DNA of 64,000 nt from NCBI GenBank assembly GCA_017437785.1, contig JAFRXH010000023.1:1-64000 (forward strand), written 5' to 3'. Both the position numbers and the translations under genes were made by a program. The notes under the pieces are model-generated. The model saw only the letters and a program-made list of their open reading frames with translations. It was not told where the DNA came from and did no database searches. This DNA is from Lachnospiraceae bacterium. Its GTDB lineage: Bacteria; Bacillota; Clostridia; Lachnospirales; Lachnospiraceae. This document shows positions 53,531 through 62,941 of this stretch, in pieces (the stretch's first letter is position 1; each line of letters starts with the position of its first letter).

Positions 53531-54352
53531 ATGCCCATTACAGCGGATTGCCATCTGCATTCTTCAAATTCAAAAGATTCGGAAACTCCCATGAAGGATA
53601 TGGTCGAAAAAGCCATATCACATGGATTTACCGAAATGTGCTTTACCGAACACATGGATTTTGATTTTATTTATATGCCGGACGAGGAACCCGGAAGCTG
53701 GGAAGTGAATACCGATGCTTATCTGTACGATCTGCTCCGTTTGAGATCGGAGTACGAAGGAAAGATCAAGATACTTTTCGGCATAGAATTGGGAATGCAG
53801 ACGACCTGTTCCAGAAAGAATCTCATGTACTGCAAGCAGCACGAATTTGACTTCATCATCGCCTCATCACACCTCTGCAACGGAAAAGATCCTTATATTA
53901 AAGAGTCCTTCTTTGAAGGACGTGACGAAAAAGATGCATACCACGAATACTTCCGTTATATAGTCGATTGCATAAAGGGATTTCAGAACTTTGACGTATA
54001 CGGACATCTTGATTATGTCTTAAGATACGGTCCCAATAAAAATGCAGAATTCTCCATGGCAGAATACGGCGAGGATATCGATAATATACTTAAGCTGCTT
54101 ATCGAAAACGAGAAAGGTATCGAGGCCAATACCAGCGGTTACGCCTACGGTATGGGTGGCCCGCATCCTTCGCGCGATATATTGTCCCGCTACAAAGAAC
54201 TGGGCGGCGAGATCATAACGATAGGCTCTGATGCACACGACTGTGAACATATGGGCCAGCACTTTAATGAAGTTACCGAAATGCTAAAAGACATCGGATT
54301 TAAATACTATTGCATATTTGAAAACCGTATCCCAGAATACAGAAGACTGTAA
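53531..54352 (+). CDS. PHP-domain histidinol-phosphatase-like protein
   Basis: The 273-aa protein starts at the ATG at 53531 (MPITADCHLHSSNSKDSE) with AAGGAGGAAA upstream. It is of the HisK/HisJ type of PHP phosphatase, with metal ligands visible in order: HLH (near residues 7-9), EHMDFDF, GIELGMQT, SSHLCNG, GHLDYVLRYG and GSDAHDCEHMG. In B. subtilis the relative removes phosphate from L-histidinol phosphate in histidine synthesis. No other his genes are nearby, so another phosphate ester as substrate is possible. A bidirectional terminator follows. Confidence 0.88.
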   Translation: MPITADCHLHSSNSKDSETPMKDMVEKAISHGFTEMCFTEHMDFDFIYMPDEEPGSWEVNTDAYLYDLLRLRSEYEGKIKILFGIELGMQTTCSRKNLMYCKQHEFDFIIASSHLCNGKDPYIKESFFEGRDEKDAYHEYFRYIVDCIKGFQNFDVYGHLDYVLRYGPNKNAEFSMAEYGEDIDNILKLLIENEKGIEANTSGYAYGMGGPHPSRDILSRYKELGGEIITIGSDAHDCEHMGQHFNEVTEMLKDIGFKYYCIFENRIPEYRRL

Positions 54353-54356
54353 CATA

Positions 54357-54392
54357 AAAACCGGCAGGCTCTTAAGCCTGCCGGTCTTGTTT
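54357..54392. terminator. Bidirectional terminator between convergent genes
   Basis: Perfect 10-bp stem CCGGCAGGCT/AGCCTGCCGG (54361-54370 with 54375-54384), 4-nt loop, with an A-run on the left and TCTTGTTTTTATT on the right. It serves the PHP gene (plus) and the secreted protein gene (minus). Confidence 0.92.
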
Positions 54393-56591
54393 TTATTCGA
54401 CTGTTATCTGCGGTCCGGTATAAGTAAATTTACCCGTCTTGATCTTTCCCGCCACTTTCTCATTCTTCTTGTTGAGCTTATAAAGCTTTGTGCTGTCGCT
54501 TATCGTCAGATCACCTGTGAGTGTTATATCGCCCGTGAAGCTTAAGCTGTGTTTCTTTGCAGTGATCGTCATAGCTTTGTAGCCTTTCTTAGGCAGCAGG
54601 AATTTGCCCATCATATTCACATCGCCCTTAATAGCCACTTCAAAGCTTATCTCGGTCTTATTCTTCTTCGCTTCTTTGAGCAGGCTGTTCATTTCTGCAA
54701 CAGCATCCTTCCAGACACCGTATTTATGGCCGTTAAATTCTATAACTTCTCCAAATATGCAAACCTTTGAGCCGCTGAGATAATACAGGTAGGTTGAATG
54801 AGTGTTAGCCGTAAGATCCGAGCAGTCAAAAACTTTCTTTAAAGTTTCCGGAGAGATCTTTTTTGCGCTGCAGGACAATATCTGTGTTCCGTCGGGCAGT
54901 TTTTCATCGGCGTGAAATTTTATACTTCCTGATACGCTTCCTTTAAGCGCTATAGGCTTAAAGCCCTTGTAAAGATTAAGCTGTGTATCCCCTTCACCCG
55001 ACAGTTCTTTTTTGACAGTCATTTTACATCCGCTGCATAATGTAAGTGATGAGTCGGATTCAAGTTTAAATGTATCGGTGGTAAGATTGTTTACTGATAT
55101 CGATCCAAGGAGACGCAGCTCGTTCTTAACCGTACACTTTGTTGAGAGTGCATCAAATACTACGCCTTTAGCTACTGTAAAACCTTTCTTTGCATTAATG
55201 TTAAGTTTAACGCTCACGCCTTCCTTCTTTGCATGAACCGCCTTGATGGTCAGATTCTGAAGTCTTAAAGGGCACTTAGCCGTAAGCTTGCTTCCCTTGA
55301 TCACTATGCTGTGTCCATGTCCCATGATCATGACCGACTTGGCTTTTTTAGGGAATGTAAGCGGCTTTTCTCCTATCATATCGCTCTGAAGATCGATAAC
55401 ATAGTCCGTCTCTTCAGTCATATTCGCTATCGCTTCCCTGACCGAATTGTATTCTTTACCGTTCATGGTAAGCTTACCGGTGGCAGGATATTGTTCTTTA
55501 GCAGGTTTAGAACTTCCGCCGGGAGCTTTTATCTTAAACTCATACTCGCAATCAGCAACCCCCCTGATCTTTAGATAATACTTTCCTGGGGCAAGCTTTT
55601 TGCTGATGACGGTCGCACCTTTATTACTCAAATAGCTTTGTGCGATCTTATTTTCAAACTTATCATCCGAATATAATTCGGCCCAATCTCCTATCGATCC
55701 GCCTTTTTCATAAATCTTGACCGTACCTGCTTTAGTTACTTCAAATGAATAAAAGTCCGCATAATTTGATGCTTTATAATCTAAGGTTCCGTAGTATGTT
55801 GTATTGTTAGATATTGTCTTGTAGGATTCTTCGGAATCAAGTTCCTCTTCCCAGTATTCACTTTCCTTAAAATCGATCTGAAAAGCTCCTTTTTGCACAC
55901 CTTCCGAAGCCTTAATGTTATTCATGCCCACCTGTACGATATACGTGGTTCCCGGTCTCAGCCCGGCCTTTTTTGCCAGTACTTTCTTTTCGCCGGCCTC
56001 TCCTTTGACAACTCCTACATTGTGAATATCCCGCGGATTATCTCCTTGATGTACTACAACCGTAAGATCATGATCCTTATTGCCCTGGACATATAACTCA
56101 ATATAGCCTTTCTGCTCCGGAGTAAATATATACCACTGATATTCCAGTGATTTAGATATTGAAACAGCAACTTCCTTACCAAATTCGAGCTTTTCGGGCT
56201 TATCAAGGGTTCCGGTCACATCAGCGGACTCTCCCTCTTCCGGATCTGCTTTGTCAGATTCTGCATCATCCCCCGCTGTTTCATCTTCTGTTACAGCTTC
56301 TTCATCTGCTGCATTTTCCGATACAGCTTCTTCATCTGCTGCATCTTCAGATACGGCTTCTTTATCAGCCTCATCCTCAGAAACAGTTTCGTTTTCGGAA
56401 ACGGCTTCATCTTCCGGTAAAACTTCGTTTTCCGATATAGCTTCGTTTTCGGATACAGCTTCATCTTCGGAAACAGCTACCACCTCTGTATCGGCACCAT
56501 CAGACGCCAGTACAGCTGAATAGTTTCCAAGAAGCATCGTTGCAGTCATTAAGCCGGCAATACCTTTTTTCAAAACTTCCCTGATCTTCAT
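54393..56591 (-). CDS. Secreted protein with acidic repeats and pre-peptidase-type domains
   Basis: The 732-aa protein starts at the ATG at 56591 (MKIREVLKKGIAGLMTATML) after AGGAGGAAT. A Sec signal peptide with likely cleavage near VLASDG is followed by about 90 residues of short acidic repeats (EDEAVSENEA, DEEAVSENAA). Two beta domains of PPC type come next (about 135-235 and 245-340; QWYIFTPEQKGYIELYVQG, YSFEVTKAGTVKIYEKG). The remaining half resembles a right-handed beta-helix (VMIMGHGHSIVIKGSKL, LTISDSTKL). No LPXTG or other anchor is seen. It is probably a surface or matrix protein; its target is unknown. Confidence 0.75.
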   Translation of the reverse strand: MKIREVLKKGIAGLMTATMLLGNYSAVLASDGADTEVVAVSEDEAVSENEAISENEVLPEDEAVSENETVSEDEADKEAVSEDAADEEAVSENAADEEAVTEDETAGDDAESDKADPEEGESADVTGTLDKPEKLEFGKEVAVSISKSLEYQWYIFTPEQKGYIELYVQGNKDHDLTVVVHQGDNPRDIHNVGVVKGEAGEKKVLAKKAGLRPGTTYIVQVGMNNIKASEGVQKGAFQIDFKESEYWEEELDSEESYKTISNNTTYYGTLDYKASNYADFYSFEVTKAGTVKIYEKGGSIGDWAELYSDDKFENKIAQSYLSNKGATVISKKLAPGKYYLKIRGVADCEYEFKIKAPGGSSKPAKEQYPATGKLTMNGKEYNSVREAIANMTEETDYVIDLQSDMIGEKPLTFPKKAKSVMIMGHGHSIVIKGSKLTAKCPLRLQNLTIKAVHAKKEGVSVKLNINAKKGFTVAKGVVFDALSTKCTVKNELRLLGSISVNNLTTDTFKLESDSSLTLCSGCKMTVKKELSGEGDTQLNLYKGFKPIALKGSVSGSIKFHADEKLPDGTQILSCSAKKISPETLKKVFDCSDLTANTHSTYLYYLSGSKVCIFGEVIEFNGHKYGVWKDAVAEMNSLLKEAKKNKTEISFEVAIKGDVNMMGKFLLPKKGYKAMTITAKKHSLSFTGDITLTGDLTISDSTKLYKLNKKNEKVAGKIKTGKFTYTGPQITVE

Positions 56592-56788
56592 CTTTATTCC
56601 TCCTTTTCTTTTTATGGTAAATACCATCATAGATCAGACTGCCTTGACTTTCTACCACGCCGTCTTTGCATTTACGCCACTCTATGTAGCATTATGATCC
56701 GGACTATCCATGAATAAAGAAGCTGATGAATTACAAAGAGCATGATTTCAATTTTATAATTTTATCATCATATCCGTGCAGCGGCAAC

Positions 56789-56818
56789 AAAAAAGGACCT
56801 GCTAAATTGCAGGCCCTT
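56789..56818 (-). terminator. Terminator after secDF
   Basis: Minus strand: AAGGGCCTGC/GCAGGTCCTT stem (one G-T pair), 6-nt loop AATTTA, then six T. Confidence 0.93.
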
Positions 56819-56831
56819 CCATGAATAATTA

Positions 56832-59159
56832 TCATTCTTCATCTTCCGAAGGCGGGAATTTCTCACGCAGTACAAACCACAGTGCGCCGGTCACACATAC
56901 GGACGAATAAGTACCGCATACGATACCAATGATCAGAGGAAGTGCGAATTCCCTGATGGAACTTACGCCCAGTATAAAGAGCATGATTACCATTATGACC
57001 GTGGTCAGTGAAGTGAATATCGACCTCGAAAGTGTCTGCGTGATAGACTGGTTGACCACTTCGGTAAGAGTAAGTTTTTTCTTCTTTCTATTCTCGTTTT
57101 CAGTCAGATTCTCACGAACACGGTCGAATATAACTATGGTCGCGTTGATGGAATAACCTACTATCGTAAGCATACATGCTATGAATGTTGAGCTTACCGA
57201 ATACCTTACCAAAGCGTAGAAGGTCAGGGTTACAAGCACGTCATGCACAAGTGCCGCAACGGCGCTGGCGCCGAAACGTATATCGCTGAACCTGAACCAG
57301 ATGTAGATCAGCATACATACCACAGCAACCAGTATAGCCTTGATAGCCTCACTCTTCATTTCTCCGGAAATGGTAGAACCTATGGTCTCTGTAGTGATCT
57401 TATCTTCGGGCACCGCAAACTTGGAAAGCAATACGTTATTCAGCTGCTGTCTTTCGTCTACATTCAGTACGCGGGTCTTGAAAACAACCTGATTGGTATC
57501 ATTTACGGTCTGCCACTGAACATTTGCATCATGTGTGATAGCTTCAAATTCAGGTATAACATCAGCTTCTATCTGCTCGCGGCTCATAAGCTCGTTGAAG
57601 GCAACAGTTGATGCGGTACCGCCCTTGAACTCAAGGCTGTAATTAAGGGCATCGCCTGTGGTAGCCTTAAACACGATCATGGCAATGATACCTATCACGA
57701 TCACGCCTATCGAAATACCAAAGTAGAGCTTCTTCCTTCCAAGGAAGTTGATGGTCTTTTCCTTTTCATCGCCAAGCTTCTCCTTCTCCTTACTGCTAAG
57801 ACCATAAAGACCGGGAGCTTTAAGACCAATGGCATAGAATGAACTGACTAAAAGTCTGGTAACAGCCAGTGCCGTGAACATCGAAAGCACGATACCTACA
57901 GTCAGTGTATAAGCAAAACCTTTGATCGAACCGCTGCCCATTATCATCAGCACTATAGCTGCGATAAGAGTTGTGATGTTACCGTCGATTATAGCCGACA
58001 GAGCCTTTGAGAAACCTTCCTTTATAGAAGCCTTAACATCACTTCCGGCTTTAAGTTCTTCCTTGATACGGGCGAATATGATAACGTTAGCATCCACCGC
58101 CATACCTACAGACAGGATGATACCTGCGATACCGGGCAGTGTCAGCGTCATCTCAAAGAGGTTCATTACCAGGATCACGAGCAAACAGTACAGGCACAGT
58201 GCCAGTGAGCTTGCAAAACCGGGCAGACGGTATACAACACACATAAGCAGGACCACAAGGATGAGTCCGATAAGACCTGCGATAAGCGAAGTCTTGATCG
58301 CATCAGATCCAAGCTGCGCACCTACAACGTTTGAACGCAGTTCCTGCAGCTCCAGCTTAAGACCACCTATACGGATGTTCTGAGCCAGGTTCTGCGCTTC
58401 ATTAAAGTCCCTCATACCGGTTATCTGAGCCTGGCCTCCGGATATACGCTCGGTAACATTGGGAACACTTAATATCTCATTATCATAGTAGATAGCGATC
58501 GTTTTCTTCATACCGCTCTGGGTGGTAGCTGCTCCGGTAGCTTCGGCAAACTTGACAGCTCCTTCTGCGTTAAAAGTAAGGCTTACTATATTCTGGGTCT
58601 GATTGTACTCATCGGTATAAGCCTTAGCCTCCGAACTGGAAACATCAGTACCGGAAAGAATGGCACTTCCGTCTGCCACTATCTCATTTATGGGACGTGT
58701 CAGCTCATATACAGCCTTGCCTTCTTCCGTATAAACCTGCATACCGTTCTCATCAAGCTTTGCCTGATAGTTCATGCTGCCATCGGCACCGGTAGCCTTT
58801 ATAAAATACAATGATCCCGGGCTTCCCAGATCCTTAAGTATAGCATTTGCATCCGTAACACCGGGGATCTCTATACTGATACGATTGCTTCCCTCGGAAT
58901 ATACGTTAGCTTCTGTAGAATACTGGTCGATACGCTTCTTTAATTTGAACACCGTATCATCCAGATCCTCTTTTGAAGGATTCTCCTCACCGACAACTTC
59001 GTAAGTGATGGAAACACCTCCGGCCAGATCCAGACCAAGCTTGGTCTTTGCTGCCGATCCGACTCCCGTCTCATCCACACCATACATAACGAGATAAGCA
59101 CATCCCGCTACAGCTGCGATAAAGATGAGAAGGCTTAAGAAACCCTGCCACTTTTTCAT
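56832..59159 (-). CDS. secDF: Protein-export membrane protein SecDF (fusion)
   Basis: SecD and SecF are fused in one 775-aa, 12-helix membrane protein that uses proton flow to pull preproteins outwards after SecA/SecYEG transport. The SecD half has LGLDLAGGVSITYEV near residue 40, a P1 domain (about 50-270) and GIILSVGMAVDANVIIFARI. The SecF half starts near residue 465 with YSLEFKGGTASTVAF and ends with ATIVIFDRVRENLTENE. The fused form is common in Firmicutes. GAGGAAAG stands before the ATG at 59159. Its location next to exported-protein genes is coincidental. Confidence 0.96.
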   Translation of the reverse strand: MKKWQGFLSLLIFIAAVAGCAYLVMYGVDETGVGSAAKTKLGLDLAGGVSITYEVVGEENPSKEDLDDTVFKLKKRIDQYSTEANVYSEGSNRISIEIPGVTDANAILKDLGSPGSLYFIKATGADGSMNYQAKLDENGMQVYTEEGKAVYELTRPINEIVADGSAILSGTDVSSSEAKAYTDEYNQTQNIVSLTFNAEGAVKFAEATGAATTQSGMKKTIAIYYDNEILSVPNVTERISGGQAQITGMRDFNEAQNLAQNIRIGGLKLELQELRSNVVGAQLGSDAIKTSLIAGLIGLILVVLLMCVVYRLPGFASSLALCLYCLLVILVMNLFEMTLTLPGIAGIILSVGMAVDANVIIFARIKEELKAGSDVKASIKEGFSKALSAIIDGNITTLIAAIVLMIMGSGSIKGFAYTLTVGIVLSMFTALAVTRLLVSSFYAIGLKAPGLYGLSSKEKEKLGDEKEKTINFLGRKKLYFGISIGVIVIGIIAMIVFKATTGDALNYSLEFKGGTASTVAFNELMSREQIEADVIPEFEAITHDANVQWQTVNDTNQVVFKTRVLNVDERQQLNNVLLSKFAVPEDKITTETIGSTISGEMKSEAIKAILVAVVCMLIYIWFRFSDIRFGASAVAALVHDVLVTLTFYALVRYSVSSTFIACMLTIVGYSINATIVIFDRVRENLTENENRKKKKLTLTEVVNQSITQTLSRSIFTSLTTVIMVIMLFILGVSSIREFALPLIIGIVCGTYSSVCVTGALWFVLREKFPPSEDEE

Positions 59160-59261
59160 TATCTTTCCTCCGTATAACTTTATAAGATCCCCGCGAAGAA
59201 AAATCCGACTACGCTGATCACAGACCGCTGCTTCACTTTTTTCTCCGCTCAGGATAACCTA

Positions 59262-60635
59262 CTATTCTTCCATGGCCTGCGCCACTTTAAGCATTATCGC
59301 ACATTCAATACGCTTGCGCTGTAATTCGCACCCTATCTCGTATGCGCCGTAAATGTCACCGGTAAAATGCTTCGAATTCGCCATGCATCCGCCGCTGCAA
59401 TAATACTTTGCAAAGCAGTCCTTACATGCAGGCTTTGAATATACATTACAATTATGGAACTTGTCCCTCAGCTTAGTATTAACGATACCGTCAGTAACAT
59501 TCCCCAGCTTATAATCTTCCTCCCCGACAAACTGATGACAGGGATAGATATCGCCCCAGGGCGTAACGGAAACATACTCACATCCGGCGCCGCAGCCCGA
59601 AAGTCTCTTATAAACACAGGGGCCGCATTCAAGATCAATCATGAAATGGAAGAAATTAAAGGGATTACCTTCTTTTCTTCTCTTTAACATTTCATCTGCC
59701 AGAATATCATACTGCTCTAAAAGCTTAGGCACATCCTCCTGCGTGATCGCATAATCCATCTCCGGAGGTGCGACCACAGGTTCAACCGAAATCTGCTTAA
59801 AGCCCAGATCAGCCATATGTTTTACATCTTCGGCAAAATCCGTATTAAAATGCGTATACGTGCCGCGTACATAATAATTCATCTGATCACGGCTTTCGGC
59901 TGCCTTTATATACTTGGGAACGATCTCATCATAGCTTCCGCCGCCCTTTCTGTAGGGGCGCATACGGTCATGCACTTCTTTACGTCCGTCTATGGAAAGC
60001 ACCAGATTACTCATTTCCTTATTGGCAAATTCAAGTATGTCATCCGTAAGGAGCGTACCGTTGGTCGTAAGAGTAAAGCGGAAATTCTTACCACGCTCTT
60101 TTTCTATCGAGCGCCCGTACTCAACCAGCTGTTTTACCACATCCCAGTTCATAAGCGGTTCGCCGCCGAAGAAATCAACTTCCAGATTCTTTCTGCTTCC
60201 CGAATGAGCTACCAGGTAATCGAGCGCCTGTTTTCCGACTTCAAACGACATAAGACCGCAGGGGCCGTAATACTCACCCTCTCCGGCGAAACAATACTTG
60301 CATGCCAGATTACATGCATGCGCAATATGCAGACACATTGCCTTTACGACAGTCTCTCTGCCCGTGTATGCCTCTATCTGCTTCTCATAATCATCTTCAG
60401 CGAAGAGTCTGCCGGCATTTTTCAGTTCCAGTATCTCCGCTAAAGCTTCTTTTCTTTCGATATCGGCGAGTCCTCCCCCAAGCTTTGATGCAATAGCATC
60501 ATCGGAAAGCCCTTCTTTAAGTGCTTCCTCAACCTGCGGGATCAGATCATAAACAACATCATCCACAACATGGACACTTCCGCTGTCTACATCCAGGACT
60601 ATATTATAACCATGACTTTTATATCTGTGTACCAT
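59262..60635 (-). CDS. scfB: SCIFF thioether maturase, radical SAM/SPASM
   Basis: The 457-aa enzyme forms thioether (sactionine-type) links in the SCIFF peptide encoded just upstream. The N-terminal part (about 1-90, HGYNIVLDVDSGSVHVVDD) is the precursor-recognition domain. The radical SAM motif is CNLACKYC (Cys108, 112, 115) and FFGGEPLMNWDVVKQL follows. SPASM cysteines lie in CGPCVYKRLSGCGAGCEY, YPCHQF and KPACKDCFAKYYCSGGC. The family is a nearly universal marker of Clostridia. It follows the peptide gene by 78 nt, with a hairpin terminator in between that should make the peptide mRNA more abundant than the enzyme mRNA. Confidence 0.95.
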   Translation of the reverse strand: MVHRYKSHGYNIVLDVDSGSVHVVDDVVYDLIPQVEEALKEGLSDDAIASKLGGGLADIERKEALAEILELKNAGRLFAEDDYEKQIEAYTGRETVVKAMCLHIAHACNLACKYCFAGEGEYYGPCGLMSFEVGKQALDYLVAHSGSRKNLEVDFFGGEPLMNWDVVKQLVEYGRSIEKERGKNFRFTLTTNGTLLTDDILEFANKEMSNLVLSIDGRKEVHDRMRPYRKGGGSYDEIVPKYIKAAESRDQMNYYVRGTYTHFNTDFAEDVKHMADLGFKQISVEPVVAPPEMDYAITQEDVPKLLEQYDILADEMLKRRKEGNPFNFFHFMIDLECGPCVYKRLSGCGAGCEYVSVTPWGDIYPCHQFVGEEDYKLGNVTDGIVNTKLRDKFHNCNVYSKPACKDCFAKYYCSGGCMANSKHFTGDIYGAYEIGCELQRKRIECAIMLKVAQAMEE

Positions 60636-60646
60636 ATTTTTTCACA

Positions 60647-60684
60647 ACAAAACACGGGAACAGTGGCATTCCACCGCTGTTCCC
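60647..60684 (-). terminator. Hairpin terminator/attenuator between scfA and scfB
   Basis: Minus strand: GGGAACAG/CTGTTCCC (60677-60684 with 60656-60663) with inner TGG-AATG-CCA, followed by GTGTTTTGTTG. Read-through is needed for scfB unless it has another promoter. Confidence 0.75.
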
Positions 60685-60713
60685 CGCTTTATAACTCTCC
60701 TGAAAGCGCCTTC

Positions 60714-60869
60714 TTACTTAGAGCTCTTAACCTGCTCGCAGCTCTGGTTGCCTACTGTGCAGCTGGTCTTGCATGCGCTCTGGCATGAAGTCTGGCACTC
60801 ACCGCAGCCGCCCTTATTAAGGCTCTTCTTAAAATCTCTGGTATCAAGACTCTTGATATGTTTCATCAT
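60714..60869 (-). CDS. scfA: SCIFF ribosomal peptide precursor (six Cys in forty-five)
   Basis: A 51-aa peptide: MMKHIKSLDTRDFKKSLNK, then GGCGECQTSCQSACKTSC, then TVGNQSCEQVKSSK. It has exactly six cysteines in the C-terminal half with the typical spacing C-x2-C-x3-C-x3-C-x3-C. The conserved leader phrase IKSL and the GGCGECQTSCQSACKTSCT core are the SCIFF signature. GGAGGAAAAA precedes the ATG at 60869 (a second ATG follows directly). ScfB cross-links a cysteine to a downstream threonine in studied cases; the mature product and its function are unknown. The gene is shorter than many ORF cut-offs. Confidence 0.97.
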   Translation of the reverse strand: MMKHIKSLDTRDFKKSLNKGGCGECQTSCQSACKTSCTVGNQSCEQVKSSK

Positions 60870-60980
60870 TTTTTCCTCCGTATAAATAAGTACTTGTTGT
60901 CAAACAACGCACACTATAACATATTTCATTTCATTATGCAAGCTTGCATATCATCAAGATATCTGATAATATTATCTTCC

Positions 60981-62273
60981 ATGGAAACACCGCAATTGAT
61001 AAAACTCATAATACTGGTAATACTTCTGCTTTTGTCTGCTTTTTTTTCGTCCGCTGAAACGGCCTTTACCACAGTAAAAAAGGTACGACTCAATGTTTTA
61101 AAGGAAGAAGGCAGCAAACGTGCCGCCCTGGTACTTAAGATACTCGAAAATCCGGGCAAGATGCTCTCCACTATCCTGATAGGCAATAATGTTGTTAACA
61201 TTTCCGCTTCCGCCCTGTCCACTATGCTGGCCACAGAGCTTTTCGGAAACATGGCTGTAGGTATCGCCACCGGCGTACTTACGCTTCTGGTACTTCTTTT
61301 TGGTGAAATCCTCCCTAAGACTCTTGCTCTTCGCAGCAATGAGCGTTGTGCTTTGGGCTATGCTCCTTTTATCAGGGCTTTGTCCGTCGTACTCACCCCG
61401 ATCATCTTTCTTATAGATAAGCTCTCCAACGGCATCCTGCGCCTTTTGGGCGTAGATCCCAACCAAAAAGTCATACGTATAACCGAAAGCGAGCTTCTTG
61501 GTTATGTGGATGTGGGCCACCAGGACGGTGTCATCGAAAGCGAAGAACGCGAGATGATCCATAATATGTTTGAATTCTCCGACGCTGTAGCCAGGGATAT
61601 CATGATCCCCAGGGTTAATATGGTCATGGCCGATCTGCACGATTCATATGACGATATCCGCACTCTTTTTAAGGAGCATATGTACACCCGTCTTCCAATA
61701 TATAAAGACGAACCCGATAATATCGTGGGTGTTATCAATATCAAGGATTTTCTCTTTCTCGAGGATCCCGAGCACTTTCATATAAACAAGATCATGCGCG
61801 AGCCTTACTATACTTATGAGTCAAAAAAGATCGCCGATCTGTTAAACGAAATGCGCAAAAAGAACCAATCTGTCTGTATAGTACTCAATGAGTACGGTAC
61901 TGCCGAAGGAATGATAAGCATGGAGGATATGGTCGAAGAAATAATAGGCCAGATAAGGGACGAATACGATGCCGATGAAGCCGAACTTTTAAAGCCGCTT
62001 TCCGACAGAGAATATCTTGTGGATGGCACAATGAACCTGGATGATATTAACGAGCAGCTTGGTACTTCTTACGAAAGTGAAGATTACGATTCGATCAGCG
62101 GTATCATCATAGAACAGCTTGATGACCGTCTGCCTGTTGAAGGCGAGACTGTCTCTCTGCCTGACGGCACCGTACTCAAGGTCGAAAAACTGGATAATCA
62201 GCGCATCGAGACTGTAAGGCTTACACTGCCGGAGGAAAAAGATACCGATAGCAGCGAAAACGAAGAATCTTGA
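60981..62273 (+). CDS. CNNM/CorC-type membrane transporter-like protein (hemolysin family)
   Basis: A 430-aa membrane protein starting at the ATG at 60981 (METPQLIKLIILVILLLLSA). The CNNM (DUF21) domain spans about 5-185 with three to four helices and SSAETAFTTVKKVRL and FGEILPKTLALRSNE. A CBS pair follows (about 200-325: ARDIMIPRVNMVMADLHD, LPIYKDEPDNIVGVINIKDFL) and a CorC_HlyC domain (about 340-420). Relatives affect Mg2+ or Co2+ export; the hemolysin label is historical. No clear ribosome binding site precedes this start, and an upstream ATG at 60936 is weaker still. It diverges from scfA. Confidence 0.87.
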   Translation: METPQLIKLIILVILLLLSAFFSSAETAFTTVKKVRLNVLKEEGSKRAALVLKILENPGKMLSTILIGNNVVNISASALSTMLATELFGNMAVGIATGVLTLLVLLFGEILPKTLALRSNERCALGYAPFIRALSVVLTPIIFLIDKLSNGILRLLGVDPNQKVIRITESELLGYVDVGHQDGVIESEEREMIHNMFEFSDAVARDIMIPRVNMVMADLHDSYDDIRTLFKEHMYTRLPIYKDEPDNIVGVINIKDFLFLEDPEHFHINKIMREPYYTYESKKIADLLNEMRKKNQSVCIVLNEYGTAEGMISMEDMVEEIIGQIRDEYDADEAELLKPLSDREYLVDGTMNLDDINEQLGTSYESEDYDSISGIIIEQLDDRLPVEGETVSLPDGTVLKVEKLDNQRIETVRLTLPEEKDTDSSENEES

Positions 62274-62312
62274 AAGAGGTATAGCCTTCCACAGAAGCAC
62301 ATGCCTGTTTTC

Positions 62313-62924
62313 TCACGACAGCGCCACTACCAGCTTAACCCGATCATGTATCCCGGTCTTGTCATAGATCGAAGAAATATAATTCTTGACTGTCCCCTCT
62401 GAAATAAAAAGTTTATCGGCTATCTGCTTATTGCTCAGACCTTCCACGAGCAAAGAAGCTATCTCCCGCTCCCTGTCCGTCAATTCCTCATACAGGGACT
62501 TATTATTATTCTTACTCATCATTGCGGTAAGGCGCTGCATGACCTTGGGATCGAGCACGCTTACACCGTTCATAAGCTGGGATATAGCGCCAAGTATGGC
62601 ATCTTTCCCCGAGTCCTTTAAAAGATATCCGTCAGCGCCGTTGCTGATCGCCTCGGTGATATTTCCGTCATCATAAAATGTGGTAAGCACCAGTATGCGG
62701 ATACCGGGATATTTCTTTTTAAGATGCCCTATCAGTTCGATCCCTCCCATACCTTTCATGTTCAGGTCCACCAGGGCGATATCACACGATACATCTTTAA
62801 GCAGCTTAAGGCATTCATTACCGTCGTGAGCTTTCCCCACTATCTCCATGTCATTTAAAGACAGTATTATCTCCAGACTGTCAAGGAGCATTTCTTCATC
62901 ATCTACAAGTAAAACCCTGTACAT
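62313..62924 (-). CDS. NarL/LuxR-family response regulator
   Basis: The 203-aa protein has a receiver domain (about 1-120) with the acidic pocket DDEE, the phosphorylated Asp in IALVDLNMKGMGG and the conserved Lys in YLLKDSGKD. A LuxR-type helix-turn-helix follows: ELTDREREIASLLVEGLSNKQIADKLFISEGTVKNYIS, with GLSNKQIADKLFISEGTVKN as the DNA-binding part. The start ATG at 62924 has AAAGGA seven bases before it; an ATG at 62945 overlapping the kinase stop is the alternative. It is controlled by the histidine kinase gene upstream, in the same transcript. Confidence 0.92.
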   Translation of the reverse strand: MYRVLLVDDEEMLLDSLEIILSLNDMEIVGKAHDGNECLKLLKDVSCDIALVDLNMKGMGGIELIGHLKKKYPGIRILVLTTFYDDGNITEAISNGADGYLLKDSGKDAILGAISQLMNGVSVLDPKVMQRLTAMMSKNNNKSLYEELTDREREIASLLVEGLSNKQIADKLFISEGTVKNYISSIYDKTGIHDRVKLVVALS

Positions 62925-62941
62925 AAGCTTTTCCTTTTCTT

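Noticed and set aside
60858-60980. Extended N-terminus of the CNNM/CorC protein from 60858
   Set aside because: It would overlap the scfA start region antisense, has no ribosome binding site and adds non-family sequence.
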